Part shown: positions 41,618 through 50,681 of the stretch, piece by piece | Numbering within the stretch: the first letter of the stretch is position 1 | Layout: every line of letters begins with the position of its first letter | Assembly: GCA_050633785.1 (NCBI GenBank) | Contig: JBOEHE010000017.1 | Location: forward strand, 62,001 to 126,000 | DNA: 64,000 nucleotides | DNA from: CALKZN01 sp050633785 | Lineage (GTDB): Bacteria > Pseudomonadota > Gammaproteobacteria > Arenicellales > Arenicellaceae | Direction of reading: 5' to 3' | Notes under the pieces: model-generated | What the model was told of the DNA's origin: nothing | The model's input: the letters and a program-made list of their open reading frames with translations, nothing else | The model's database searches: none | Translations under genes and position numbers: made by a program

Positions 41618-42235
41618 ATGAACGATTATTCTCGTGCCGGAAATAAGCGGCAATCTCAATATGTCTTGCAGACTAAAGCTGTTGTCGATCTTACACCAGA
41701 CTCACAGGAGGTGGTCACCATAGAGCAGGCTCGAGCTATGCTTGCCAGCATGCTTGGCCAATACCGGTTGATGGGGGAATTGATGTTAAATTGTGGATTG
41801 CATCCGCTTGAATGTATCGATTTAAGAGTGCGCCATATTCGTTTGGATCAACATCAAATTTTTATCCCTAATATTCTGGGTGTCGTGGTGAGAAAATCAT
41901 TTGTGCCTGCTTCTTTGAGTCTGGCTTTAAACAAACAATTATCGTACCTTAAGTTTTTGCACGATGAAGATTTACGAGCGGGCTTTGGTGACGTTACATT
42001 ACCGCCCAGCTTTAGTGATGAGTCAGTTGTCAGTCCTAAGGATTTCAGTTGGCAATGGTTTTTCTCAAACAGTGCATTATGTCTGGATTGTGGAGGAGAT
42101 GATGCACAGCGACGCCAACATATATTGTGCACTTTGGACCGTCGCATTAAACAAGCCGCATTATCTGCTAAAGTTGGTCCAGTGGTTGACAGAATGGTTT
42201 TCTGGCGCTGCTTCCATATCAGAAGGTTTGATTAA
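41618..42235 (+). CDS. Truncated, catalytically degenerate integron-integrase-like protein
   Basis: About 205 residues from ATG 41618; GGGAGG (41608-41612) lies 5 nt upstream and a TATAAT -10 is at 41578-41583. From residue ~30 it follows the tyrosine-recombinase catalytic domain of IntI: MLASMLGQYRLMGELMLNCG, then LDLRV-type IDLRVRHIRLDQHQIFI, the IntI-specific insert HDEDLRAGFGDVTLPPSF and DFSWQWFFSN, and RRQHILCTLDRRIKQAALSA. The first catalytic Arg is replaced (GLHPLEC for G-x-R-x-x-E). The protein stops right after an HIRR that corresponds to H-x-x-R, so the C-terminal ~50 residues with the Tyr nucleophile are missing, and so is the N-terminal core-binding domain. It is probably not a recombinase; it may be domesticated DNA-binding protein or a remnant. 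No attC sites are seen. Confidence 0.65.
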   Translation: MNDYSRAGNKRQSQYVLQTKAVVDLTPDSQEVVTIEQARAMLASMLGQYRLMGELMLNCGLHPLECIDLRVRHIRLDQHQIFIPNILGVVVRKSFVPASLSLALNKQLSYLKFLHDEDLRAGFGDVTLPPSFSDESVVSPKDFSWQWFFSNSALCLDCGGDDAQRRQHILCTLDRRIKQAALSAKVGPVVDRMVFWRCFHIRRFD

Positions 42236-42294
42236 GCATCACTGTGTTTTTTAAGTGCTCTTAAAGGGAGTTTTAAAAGACAACTTTGCGTTGT

Positions 42295-43299
42295 TCAGTT
42301 TTGAATCAGATCGCAAACCATCTGGCTGTGAGCAGGGCTGCTGTTCAGACATTGTATATATTGATAAGATTGGCCGCCAGCTTGCAAAAAGTAGGTTTTG
42401 TTTTCTTCTTCAATTTCTTCGAGAGTCTCCAGGCAATCAACAGAGAATCCTGGACAAATGACATCTACTGACTTAACCCCTTTGCCGGGCAGAGATTTCA
42501 TAGTCTGGTCACAATACGGTTCTAACCAGGGTTCTCGCCCAACACGCGATTGGTACGTCAGCATCCACTGATCATCACTCAGGCCTAATTTTTGGGTCAC
42601 TAAGGCAACGGTTTCCTCGCAATGCATCTGATAAGGATCGCCATTATTGACATAACGCACTGGAATACCATGAAATGAGAAAACCAGCATTTGTCCACGG
42701 CTATGCTGCTGCCAATGTTGTTCAATTGATTGACATAAGGCGTCAATATAGTGTGGGTGTTGGTGATAAGAATTTATAAAACGTATGTTAGGAACCCAGC
42801 GATGTTTGCTCAAGGATTGTCCAATGGCATCAAAAATTGAACCTGTGGTTGTACCTGAATACTGGGGATAAAGTGGCAGAATTATAATGTTGCGGCAACC
42901 AGCACTATGGAGCTCTTTCAGACCATTCTGGATACTCGGTTCACCATAACGCATTACCGTTTTTACGATGTAATGCCCATAGGCTTGATTGTCCAGTTGG
43001 GACTGTACCTGCTCTGTCAGCTGCCTGCTATAAACTAATAACGGTGAGCCTTCATCGGTCCACACCTGGCGATAGGCTGCGGCGCTTTTATGCGAACGAA
43101 TATTGATAATAATGCCGCGCACCAGAAATTGGCGTAATAAACCGGGTAGTTCAATAACACGTGGATCAGTTAAGAACTGCGTCAAATAACGCCTGAGTTT
43201 TGGGCATTTGGGTGCTTCTGGTGTTCCCAGATTGGCAATGAGAACTCCCGTTTTTTCATTGGCTAGACTGAGATCTTCTTTTTGGCCGAAATATTTCAT
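42295..43299 (-). CDS. hemH: Ferrochelatase
   Basis: 334 residues. It inserts Fe2+ into protoporphyrin IX, the last haem step. Signature segments are TGVLIANLGTPEAP, RSHKSAAAYRQVWTDEGSPL, MRYGEPSIQNGL, ILPLYPQYSGTTTGS, LVFSFHGIPVRYVNNGDPY (metal-site His) and YQSRVGREPWLEPYCDQTM, followed by CPGFSVDCLETLEEIEEEN. It is the usual bacterial length. It stands as a single minus-strand gene downstream of nadA. Confidence 0.96.
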   Translation of the reverse strand: MKYFGQKEDLSLANEKTGVLIANLGTPEAPKCPKLRRYLTQFLTDPRVIELPGLLRQFLVRGIIINIRSHKSAAAYRQVWTDEGSPLLVYSRQLTEQVQSQLDNQAYGHYIVKTVMRYGEPSIQNGLKELHSAGCRNIIILPLYPQYSGTTTGSIFDAIGQSLSKHRWVPNIRFINSYHQHPHYIDALCQSIEQHWQQHSRGQMLVFSFHGIPVRYVNNGDPYQMHCEETVALVTQKLGLSDDQWMLTYQSRVGREPWLEPYCDQTMKSLPGKGVKSVDVICPGFSVDCLETLEEIEEENKTYFLQAGGQSYQYIQCLNSSPAHSQMVCDLIQN

Positions 43300-43431
43300 T
43301 TGGATGGGTGTTTCTCAGTCTTTAAGAGAGTTATTGTGATTATAGGTCTACCGAAAAATGGTTGGCTTCAGGAGATATCGGCCTCAAAGTGGTACTTTAG
43401 TACCAGCATAGATCATTAATCGGCAGAATTA

Positions 43432-44526
43432 TCATGCATTGCCGGTAACTTTAATGTTCGGGTGGATGTGTTCCTTGGCAAAATTAACCATGCGTTTCAG
43501 AGATTTTTCAGCATCAACTCGAATGGCTTCATCAATTATTATCTCATTGGCTCCCGTTTTTAGAACATGTTCCAAGCGACTAATGTCGTTCATCTTCATC
43601 CAGGGGCAGGCGGCGCAGCTCTTGCAAGTTGCTCCCTGGCCTGCAGTGGGTGCTGAAATAAATTCTTTATCTGGTGATAATGCTTTCATCTTATGAAAGA
43701 TGCCGTCCTCAGTTGCCACAATGAAGCGTTTGTTGGGCAGCTCTTTTGTTGCTTTGAGAATTTTGCTGGTTGAACCAACAACATCGGCCAATTCAATCAC
43801 GCTTGCAGGTGATTCAGGATGTACCAGAACTGCTGCATCAGGGTATTCACGTTTCATGATTATCAATTCGTCAGCCTTGAATTCCTCGTGAACAATGCAG
43901 GACCCTTGCCACATGAGCATATCTGCCCCTGTTTCTTTTTCAATATAGGAGCCCAGAAAACGATCTGGTCCCCAGATGATCTTCTCTGCTTTGTCTTTCA
44001 GGTGTGTAACAATTTCTAAGGCAATTGAGGATGTAACTACCCAGTCAGCACGGGCTTTAACAGCTGCGCTGGTATTGGCGTAGACTACAACGGTACGGTC
44101 AGGGTGTTCATCGCAAAAAGCGGAAAATTTATCCGCCGGACAACCAATATCCAGTGAACACTCCGCTTCATCTTCAAGCAGGAGAACGGTTTTTTCTGGA
44201 CTGAGTATCTTTGCGGTTTCAGCCATGAATTTGACGCCAGCAACGACAACAGTCTTGGCGCTATGCTCATAACCAAATCGTGCCATCTCCAGAGAATCAG
44301 AGACAATACCGCCTGTTGCATCGGCTAAGTCCTGTAATGAATCGTCAACGTAATAATGAGATACCAATACAGCATCCTGCTCATCCAGCAATTGTTTGAT
44401 GCGATCAATCTGTTGTGACTGTTCGCTGGCAGATAAGTCCTTGTGACTTATGTTACGTGCCGATTCAGCGATTGAATCTATTTTTTGTTCAAGTTGTTTG
44501 GGTATGGTCGTTACAGCTGTCATCAT
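43432..44526 (-). CDS. nadA: Quinolinate synthase A
   Basis: About 364 residues; ATG 44526 or 44523 follows AGGA. It makes quinolinate from iminoaspartate and dihydroxyacetone phosphate for NAD synthesis, with a 4Fe-4S cluster. Seen: VSHYYVDDSLQDLADATGG, GVKFMAETAKILSPEKTVLL, CSLDIGCPAD, WQGSCIVHEEF, VLVHPESP and the C-terminal GQGATCKSCAACPWMKMN. The cluster cysteines are all present. Confidence 0.96.
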   Translation of the reverse strand: MMTAVTTIPKQLEQKIDSIAESARNISHKDLSASEQSQQIDRIKQLLDEQDAVLVSHYYVDDSLQDLADATGGIVSDSLEMARFGYEHSAKTVVVAGVKFMAETAKILSPEKTVLLLEDEAECSLDIGCPADKFSAFCDEHPDRTVVVYANTSAAVKARADWVVTSSIALEIVTHLKDKAEKIIWGPDRFLGSYIEKETGADMLMWQGSCIVHEEFKADELIIMKREYPDAAVLVHPESPASVIELADVVGSTSKILKATKELPNKRFIVATEDGIFHKMKALSPDKEFISAPTAGQGATCKSCAACPWMKMNDISRLEHVLKTGANEIIIDEAIRVDAEKSLKRMVNFAKEHIHPNIKVTGNA

Positions 44527-44692
44527 CAAATCCTATTATGTACTGATGCTATTTTAACCCAATAATATCGTTAATGAGCAATTTAAAGCTAAAAAAGTGT
44601 TAACTGATACAAGCTAATTTACATTATCTTTCTCGATACTGGGCAGATATAATCGGCTCTAGAGTTACTATTGGACATTTAATGAGGAAGTC

Positions 44693-45697
44693 ATGGGTGA
44701 ATTTTTAGCGTCATACGGTTTGTTTATTGCTAAAACAATAACAATTTTAATCTTTTTTATCATAGTGTTAGGTTTGCTGGCTTCGTCACGTCGTAAGCCG
44801 GAAGGTGGGGAATTATCAATCAACCACCTGAATGAGAAGTACACGCAAATGAAACAGGCTTTACATTCAGTAATGCTGGATAAAAAACAGTTTAAACAGT
44901 TGGCCAAACAACATAAGAAAGAACAGAAGGAAGCAGTTAAAGAAGATAAAAAACGTCTGTTTGTGATTGATTTTGAAGGAGATGTTAAAGCGACGGCGGT
45001 AGCTTCTTTGCGTGATGAAGTGACGGCAATTTTGACTGCAGCTATTGAAGGCGATGAAGTTTTGGTCAGGTTGAATAATAGTGGCGGTATTGTGCATGAA
45101 CATGGTTTGGCCGCATCGCAGTTGGTCAGGTTTAAGGATGCAGGCATCCCATTGACAGTGGCAGTTGATAAAGTGGCAGCCAGTGGTGGTTATATGATGG
45201 CTTGTGTTGCGGACAAAGTGTTGGCTGCGCCATTTGCAATAGTAGGTTCTATCGGTGTTATCGCACAGTTGCCTAATTTCAATCGTTTATTGGATAAGGC
45301 AGGGGTGGATTTTGAACAGCATACTGCTGGCGAATATAAGCGTAATGTTACGATGTTCGGTAAAAACACCAAAAAGGAAAGGGAGCAGTTAAGGGAGCAG
45401 CTGGAAGGAATTCATGATTTGTTTCGCGATTTTGTTATTAAGTACCGTCCTGATCTCGATATGACTAAAGTGGGTACTGGAGAGTACTGGTATGGAAGCA
45501 AAGCGCTTGAATTGGGTTTGGTTGATGAGTTACTGATCAGTGATGACTACTTGCTCAAATGCGTTGAAGCGAAAGAGGTCTATCAGGTGAGTATGGCGAT
45601 GAAAAAGTCTGTTGTCGAAAAGCTGGTTAAGGGAGGAGCCAGTCTTTATGAGCAGCTGATCGATGTAATCACAAGTCGTTCAAACAATACTCATTAG
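44693..45697 (+). CDS. sohB: Inner-membrane serine protease SohB (SppA/S49 family)
   Basis: 334 residues. An N-terminal transmembrane helix (IAKTITILIFFIIVLGLLAS) and a charged coiled linker are followed by the S49 peptidase domain. The nucleophile is Ser164 in VDKVAASGGYMMACVAD, and the general-base Lys lies in HTAGEYKRNVTMFGK. GSIGVIAQLPNFNRLLDKAG is also characteristic. It acts on the periplasmic side of the inner membrane. It converges with prc. Confidence 0.94.
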   Translation: MGEFLASYGLFIAKTITILIFFIIVLGLLASSRRKPEGGELSINHLNEKYTQMKQALHSVMLDKKQFKQLAKQHKKEQKEAVKEDKKRLFVIDFEGDVKATAVASLRDEVTAILTAAIEGDEVLVRLNNSGGIVHEHGLAASQLVRFKDAGIPLTVAVDKVAASGGYMMACVADKVLAAPFAIVGSIGVIAQLPNFNRLLDKAGVDFEQHTAGEYKRNVTMFGKNTKKEREQLREQLEGIHDLFRDFVIKYRPDLDMTKVGTGEYWYGSKALELGLVDELLISDDYLLKCVEAKEVYQVSMAMKKSVVEKLVKGGASLYEQLIDVITSRSNNTH

Positions 45698-45717
45698 TTA
45701 TTGATTCCAGCATCAAG

Positions 45718-45777
45718 AATAAAAAAGGGCTTTGATATTTACCAAAGCCCTTTGTGCATTTTCATGCATGAAATGCA
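45718..45777. terminator. Bidirectional terminator between sohB and prc, plus a palindrome
   Basis: The stem AAAGGGCTTTG (45724-45734) / CAAAGCCCTTT (45743-45753) gives a classic terminator for prc on the minus strand (CCCTTTTTTATTC). A second near-perfect palindrome, TGCATTTTCATGCATGAAATGCA split around 45755-45777, follows and may help terminate in either direction. Confidence 0.85.
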
Positions 45778-45783
45778 GAGTTT

Positions 45784-47895
45784 CTAGTTTGTTTTTGTGG
45801 GTGTTTTCAAATCAATAGACGGAGTTTGCGCTGCCATTTGATGGTCATTCCAGCTGAGCATATCATGCATGATATTAGCAGCCTCGTGCTGGAATATTCG
45901 TTTCCAATGGTCATCGCCATCCGGTAAATCTTTGTAATGATCTTTGAGTTGTTTCTGCTTGATGGGTTTCAATGACAATGCCTTGCGGTATTGATTTATC
46001 AGGCTCAAGCGCGCTGCTTCACGTTGTCCAAACTTTTGCTTACGTTCTTGCTCAGATAGAGAGACTTCCGTTAAAGCTGAAATCTCTTCGTTGAGCTTTG
46101 ATGCCGTGCGAAGGTAGTTAAACGCTGGGTTGTCTATGGTGCGCTCCAGGTGTTTGTTGGCCATATCATCGAACATGTTGCCTGATATTATAGTCTTTGA
46201 GTAGCTCATGGGTTTTACCATTGCCCAAGGTAAGGCATTTGTATAAGCTCGTTCGCCAAACTCTTCATCTTCTTCGCCTGTGTCGATGAGCACATCAGGA
46301 ATAACTCCCTTGTGTTGTGTGCTTTCACCGTTAATTCGAAAGAATTGAGCGGTGGTCAGTTTGAGTTCGCTGCTGACTTTGTCTGTATTGTTGGCATTCA
46401 ATGGTGTCAGGCGTTGTACTGTGCCCTTGCCAAATGTTCGTTCACCAACAATAATGCCTCGGCCATAATCCTGAATGGCGCCGGAAAAAATTTCTGAAGC
46501 AGAAGCGCTGTATTTATCGACCATAACCACCATCGGTCCATCGTAAGCAGTGCCTTGTTCATTATCGCTCAAGCCTTGTGATTTGCTGGCTGAGTTTTTG
46601 ATTTGAACCACAGGCCCTTGGTCAATGAATAGGCCGGTGAGTTTTACGGCTTCATCAAGAAAGCCACCGCCATTACCTCTTAGGTCAATAACGAGGCCGT
46701 CTATACCTTCTTCTACGGCTTCATTAACTAATTTTCTGACATCATTGGTTGTGCTCTTATAGTCGTCCGGATTCTCACGTCGGCCTTTATTGTCTAAGTA
46801 AAAAGAGGGTATTTCAATGACTGCATAGTTAGCTTCGCCTATTTCTTCATAAAAGAGTTTGGCTGCTTGTTCTTCCAGCTTGATGACATCTCGAGTCAAC
46901 ACAACCAATTCGGGTGGTGTGCCAGGTACACTGTCGTTAGCTTGAATATTCAGGTAAACCTTACTACCTTTCTTGCCACGAATTCGCTGTACAACATCCA
47001 TCAGTCGCCATCCAATAACGTTTTCAATGGTGCTTTTACTTTGTCCGACGCCGACGATTTTATCTTCAGGCTGAATGACACCGCTTTGCTCTGCAGGTCC
47101 TCCCAGGATGACTTTCTTTACAACAGTGTAATCATTGTCTGTTTGTAGCGAAGCGCCGATACCTTCGAGTGATAGGGACATATGAATTGCGAAGTTTTCA
47201 GCAGTAATGCTCGACATATATTGCGTATGCGGCTCAATTTGTTTTGTATACGCATTCATAAAATACTCAAATACTTCTTCTGGTTGGGTCTGCATGACCA
47301 CTTGTAGTTGTCTTTCGTAGCGTTTTATCAGATTATCGCGGATTTCTTTTTCGTCAGTACCTGCCAGTTTTTGTGTTAAAAAATCATTTTTGATTCTTTT
47401 ACGCCAGACTTCATTAATTTCTTCGGTATTTTTTGGCCAATTAAGTTCAGTGCGGTCTATGATCATTGATTCTGACAGGCTGAAGTCAAAGTCTTGCTTT
47501 ACTAAGGTTTTTAAATAATCATTGCGCTCTTGAACACGTTGCCTGAACACTTTATAGATCTCAAAAGCTGGTTCGGCATCAGCATTGAGTAAACTGTCGT
47601 CAAGGCGGGTTTCATAACGTTTGAACTGGTCAATATCGCTGGACAGAAAAAAAACTCTGGAAGCGTCCAGACTGTCCAGGTAGCGTTTAAATACGCTGCT
47701 GGAGAGATCATCGTTGAGCTCTTGAGGCTGATAGTGATAACGATTGATCACTCGAATAGAGTTGATCATATCCTTACGCATATCGCTTGTGGTTTGAAGT
47801 GATTTTTCATCTATTGGTGAAAAATCAGCGAATGAGGGCAGGCTGAAAGCTAATGCAACTGCGCAACTCAATATTGTCTGTAACTGTTTTTTCAT
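45784..47895 (-). CDS. prc: Tail-specific (carboxy-terminal processing) protease Prc
   Basis: 703 residues with a signal peptide (LQTILSCAVALAFSLPSFA). It is a periplasmic protease acting on C-termini, including PBP3 and cell-wall hydrolases. A PDZ domain (EGIGASLQTDNDYTVVKKVI, GPAEQSGVIQPEDKIVGVGQ) precedes the S41 core: VIDLRGNGGGFLDEAVKLTG, DKYSASASEIFSGAIQDYGR (catalytic Ser at ~463-467) and GERTFGKGTVQRLTPL (catalytic Lys). The C-terminal DUF3340-type region is present. Full length. Confidence 0.96.
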   Translation of the reverse strand: MKKQLQTILSCAVALAFSLPSFADFSPIDEKSLQTTSDMRKDMINSIRVINRYHYQPQELNDDLSSSVFKRYLDSLDASRVFFLSSDIDQFKRYETRLDDSLLNADAEPAFEIYKVFRQRVQERNDYLKTLVKQDFDFSLSESMIIDRTELNWPKNTEEINEVWRKRIKNDFLTQKLAGTDEKEIRDNLIKRYERQLQVVMQTQPEEVFEYFMNAYTKQIEPHTQYMSSITAENFAIHMSLSLEGIGASLQTDNDYTVVKKVILGGPAEQSGVIQPEDKIVGVGQSKSTIENVIGWRLMDVVQRIRGKKGSKVYLNIQANDSVPGTPPELVVLTRDVIKLEEQAAKLFYEEIGEANYAVIEIPSFYLDNKGRRENPDDYKSTTNDVRKLVNEAVEEGIDGLVIDLRGNGGGFLDEAVKLTGLFIDQGPVVQIKNSASKSQGLSDNEQGTAYDGPMVVMVDKYSASASEIFSGAIQDYGRGIIVGERTFGKGTVQRLTPLNANNTDKVSSELKLTTAQFFRINGESTQHKGVIPDVLIDTGEEDEEFGERAYTNALPWAMVKPMSYSKTIISGNMFDDMANKHLERTIDNPAFNYLRTASKLNEEISALTEVSLSEQERKQKFGQREAARLSLINQYRKALSLKPIKQKQLKDHYKDLPDGDDHWKRIFQHEAANIMHDMLSWNDHQMAAQTPSIDLKTPTKTN

Positions 47896-48014
47896 TCGAC
47901 ACCTTTTTATTATTAGACCAGTATAGTCGAAGAGTTATTTCATAGTGGTGAAAGATTCTTCATATCACAAGCTTAGGTTAGAATCGTGATTGTGCAAGCG
48001 TGAAGTGATTTTAA

Positions 48015-48563
48015 TCAGGAATTGTTTTCATCTTCATTAGAGGGATTATTGTTTTGCTGCGTTTGAGTTCCTTGAGGCCTTCGGGCTCTTTCTCTGAATC
48101 TAAAGCCAGTTAAAACCAATCGACGTTTGATGGCGGCAGTGGATAAATCCAGTTGCGTCTTTCCATCAATAATGAGTGCAGGTACCTCATCGCTGCCAGT
48201 AATTCGTACCAGTTCACGTTTAAAGTTTTTGTTATAACTTATATCCTTTTTGAGGTATTTGATTTTCATGTCAAAGAAATATCGACGTATACGACGGCAT
48301 TGTCGGCAATTAGGAGAATCGTATAGCACCACTGTTTCGACAGGAATGGAGGCATTGAGACTGTCATTAGAGTCTGTTTTGGATTCGCTTGCAGTGGCTT
48401 TTTCAGACTGCTGTTCTGATTGTGCAGTATTTGTTGCTTCAGGTGTCACTGCTTCATAAGTAACTTTCCCATCTTTGATCGTTTTTTTGAAGCCTTGATT
48501 GGCGTCAGCAGTTGTGTGCAATGTGATGCTGGCTATAGCAAAGAATAAAATTATATGTCGCAT
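48015..48563 (-). CDS. Exported DUF4124-glutaredoxin-like protein
   Basis: 182 residues. The signal peptide (HIILFFAIASITLHTTADA) is followed by a DUF4124-type start (GFKKTIKDGKVTYEAVTPEA), a Ser/Glu-rich linker and a thioredoxin-fold domain (~75-150): ETVVLYDSPNCRQCRRIRRY with a CxxC site (CRQC), then KDISYNKNFKRELVRITGSD and EVPALIIDG (cis-Pro). The tail is polar and Asn-rich. It should be a periplasmic thiol-disulfide protein; the CRQC site differs from glutaredoxin CPYC. It lies 40 bp after prlC on the same strand. Confidence 0.8.
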   Translation of the reverse strand: MRHIILFFAIASITLHTTADANQGFKKTIKDGKVTYEAVTPEATNTAQSEQQSEKATASESKTDSNDSLNASIPVETVVLYDSPNCRQCRRIRRYFFDMKIKYLKKDISYNKNFKRELVRITGSDEVPALIIDGKTQLDLSTAAIKRRLVLTGFRFRERARRPQGTQTQQNNNPSNEDENNS

Positions 48564-48603
48564 TGGTGCTCTCCTGAATAAGACGCTTTATTTGACGCCG
48601 GTT

Positions 48604-50664
48604 TTACTGTGCGGTGGTCAGTCCTGTTTGCCGCAATAAGGCTTGTATGCTTGGCTCACGTCCTCTGAAGTTATAAAACAGCACGGCAGGATCTTCTATG
48701 CCACCTCGTTGAAGTATATTGCTGAGAAAGGAATTGCCTGTTTCAGCATTGAATATGCCTTCTTCTTCAAAGCGGCTAAAAGCATCTGCTGATAATACTT
48801 CAGACCATTTATAGCTATAGTAGCCAGCAGCATAGCCACCAGCAAAAATATGTGAAAAGCTATTCTGAAAGCGATTGTATTCGGGCACATCAATAACGGA
48901 TACTTGCTGGCGAACCTGATTGAGCAGGTCTTGTACATAATTGTTTGAGTCACTGGTGGAGGGTTCTTTATGCAATAGCATATCGAATAATGCGAACTCT
49001 ATTTGTCGAACCGTTTGCATGCCTGTTTGAAAGTGCTTGGCACGTAACATCTTTTGTAGCAGTGCATCAGGAAGGCTCTCTCCTGTTTGGTAATGGCCGC
49101 TGATCATGGCAATGCTGTCTGCATGCCAGCACCAGTTTTCAAGAAACTGGCTGGGAAGCTCAACAGCATCCCAGGCAACACCGTTAATACCTGCCACGCT
49201 CATTTCGTCTACGGTTGTTAGCAGGTGGTGTAGTGTGTGTCCGAATTCGTGAAACAGGGTCTCAACTTCGTCATGGGTGAGCAATGCCGGTGAGTTGCCG
49301 CTTGGTGGTGCAAAATTGCAGGTCAGGTAAGCGACGGGCAGTTGCACTGACTTGCTTGACGTTGGTTTTATTTGTCGATGACGACATGCTCCCATCCAGG
49401 CTCCGCCACGCTTATTAGCACGAACATATAAGTCAGCATAAAATTGTCCGATCAATTGTTTGTCTTTGTCGAAAACATCGAAAGTGAGGACGCTGTCATC
49501 CCATGTGTCGATGGTCTTATTAGGACGAATGGTAATTTTGAATAACCGCTGTGCGACATTGAACAAACCATCGATAACCGTATTTGCGGGAAAATAGGGT
49601 TTAACCTCTTCGCTATCAAACGAGAACTGATGTTGTCGCAGCTTTTCAGAGTAATAGCTGTAATCCCAAGGCTGTAGTGTCTTTATGCCATGTTTTTCAA
49701 GAGCGAAGTTCTGTAATTCCAACAACTCTTGCTCTGCTTTAGGTTTTGCATAACTGGTCAGTTCATTAAGAAATGACAAGACTTGCTCAGCATCATTGGC
49801 CATTTTTGTAACTAAGGCCAGTTCTGCATAATTGTTAAACCCAAGTAACTGGGCTTTTTCATGCCTCAATTGAACGATCTGTGTTATCAACGGGCCATTG
49901 TCGAATTGGTTTGCATTGGGTTCGATTTCGCTGGCACGGGTGCAATAAGCAGCATAGATACTTTGTCTGAGCTTGGCATCATCAGCATATTTCATAACTG
50001 CCAGATAGGAAGGGATGTCCAGTGTGAAACGCCAGCCTTGTTGATCTTTTTTGTGGGCAGCTTGCTCGGCAAGTTGGATGGCATGTTTAGGTAATCCAGA
50101 AAGCTTGCGTTCATCGCTTATTAAGATGTGCCAGCTTTGAGTGGCATCCAGGACATTTTGTTCAAATTGAGTTGATACATTGGATAATTGTAATGCAATT
50201 TCCTTGAAGCGTTCCTTGTGTTCGGCATCAAGCTCGGCACCTGAAAGTCGGAAATCTCGAACGGTGTTATTAACAATGCGCTTTCTGGCTGGGCTCAATT
50301 GTTCGAAGCTTTCATGCCCGGCTATGGTTTTATAGCCTTGAAAAAGTGTCAGGTTTTGGCCAACTTCAGTATGAAATTTAGTTAAGGTTTCCAACGAGGT
50401 TTGGTAAGCAACGCGAAAATCAGGAGAGTCTTTAACTGAATTAAGGTGCGATACGGCAGCCCAGATCCGGTCAAGAGTTTCTTCGATATCTTCCAGAGGC
50501 TGTGCAAAATTATCCCAGGTGGCATTCTGGGCTTTCTTTTCCAGATCTGAGATTTTAGAACGGGCTTCTTTGAGCGTAGTTTCGATAGCTGGAACTACGT
50601 GTTTAGCTTCGATATTGCTGAATTGAGGCAATTCTTCTGCACTCAGTAGTGGATTATTTTGCAT
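48604..50664 (-). CDS. prlC: Oligopeptidase A (M3 metallopeptidase)
   Basis: 686 residues, cytosolic zinc endopeptidase that degrades oligopeptides and cleaved signal peptides. The zinc motif is HDEVETLFHEFGHTLHHLL (HExxH), followed by the third-ligand region GVAWDAVELPSQFLENWCWH. KRGGAWMGACRHRQ and SHIFAGGYAAGYYSYKWSEVLSADAFSRFEEEG are typical of PrlC/Dcp. It is 17 bp behind lysA. Confidence 0.96.
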   Translation of the reverse strand: MQNNPLLSAEELPQFSNIEAKHVVPAIETTLKEARSKISDLEKKAQNATWDNFAQPLEDIEETLDRIWAAVSHLNSVKDSPDFRVAYQTSLETLTKFHTEVGQNLTLFQGYKTIAGHESFEQLSPARKRIVNNTVRDFRLSGAELDAEHKERFKEIALQLSNVSTQFEQNVLDATQSWHILISDERKLSGLPKHAIQLAEQAAHKKDQQGWRFTLDIPSYLAVMKYADDAKLRQSIYAAYCTRASEIEPNANQFDNGPLITQIVQLRHEKAQLLGFNNYAELALVTKMANDAEQVLSFLNELTSYAKPKAEQELLELQNFALEKHGIKTLQPWDYSYYSEKLRQHQFSFDSEEVKPYFPANTVIDGLFNVAQRLFKITIRPNKTIDTWDDSVLTFDVFDKDKQLIGQFYADLYVRANKRGGAWMGACRHRQIKPTSSKSVQLPVAYLTCNFAPPSGNSPALLTHDEVETLFHEFGHTLHHLLTTVDEMSVAGINGVAWDAVELPSQFLENWCWHADSIAMISGHYQTGESLPDALLQKMLRAKHFQTGMQTVRQIEFALFDMLLHKEPSTSDSNNYVQDLLNQVRQQVSVIDVPEYNRFQNSFSHIFAGGYAAGYYSYKWSEVLSADAFSRFEEEGIFNAETGNSFLSNILQRGGIEDPAVLFYNFRGREPSIQALLRQTGLTTAQ

Positions 50665-50681
50665 AGTTGTTCGGTATTAGT

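Noticed and set aside
42236..42294. Possible frameshifted C-terminal part of the IntI-like protein, and attC or attI sites around it.
   Set aside because: No frame after 42235 encodes the expected HSFATHLL...Tyr region, only 59 bp remain before hemH, and no cassette recombination hairpins are visible.
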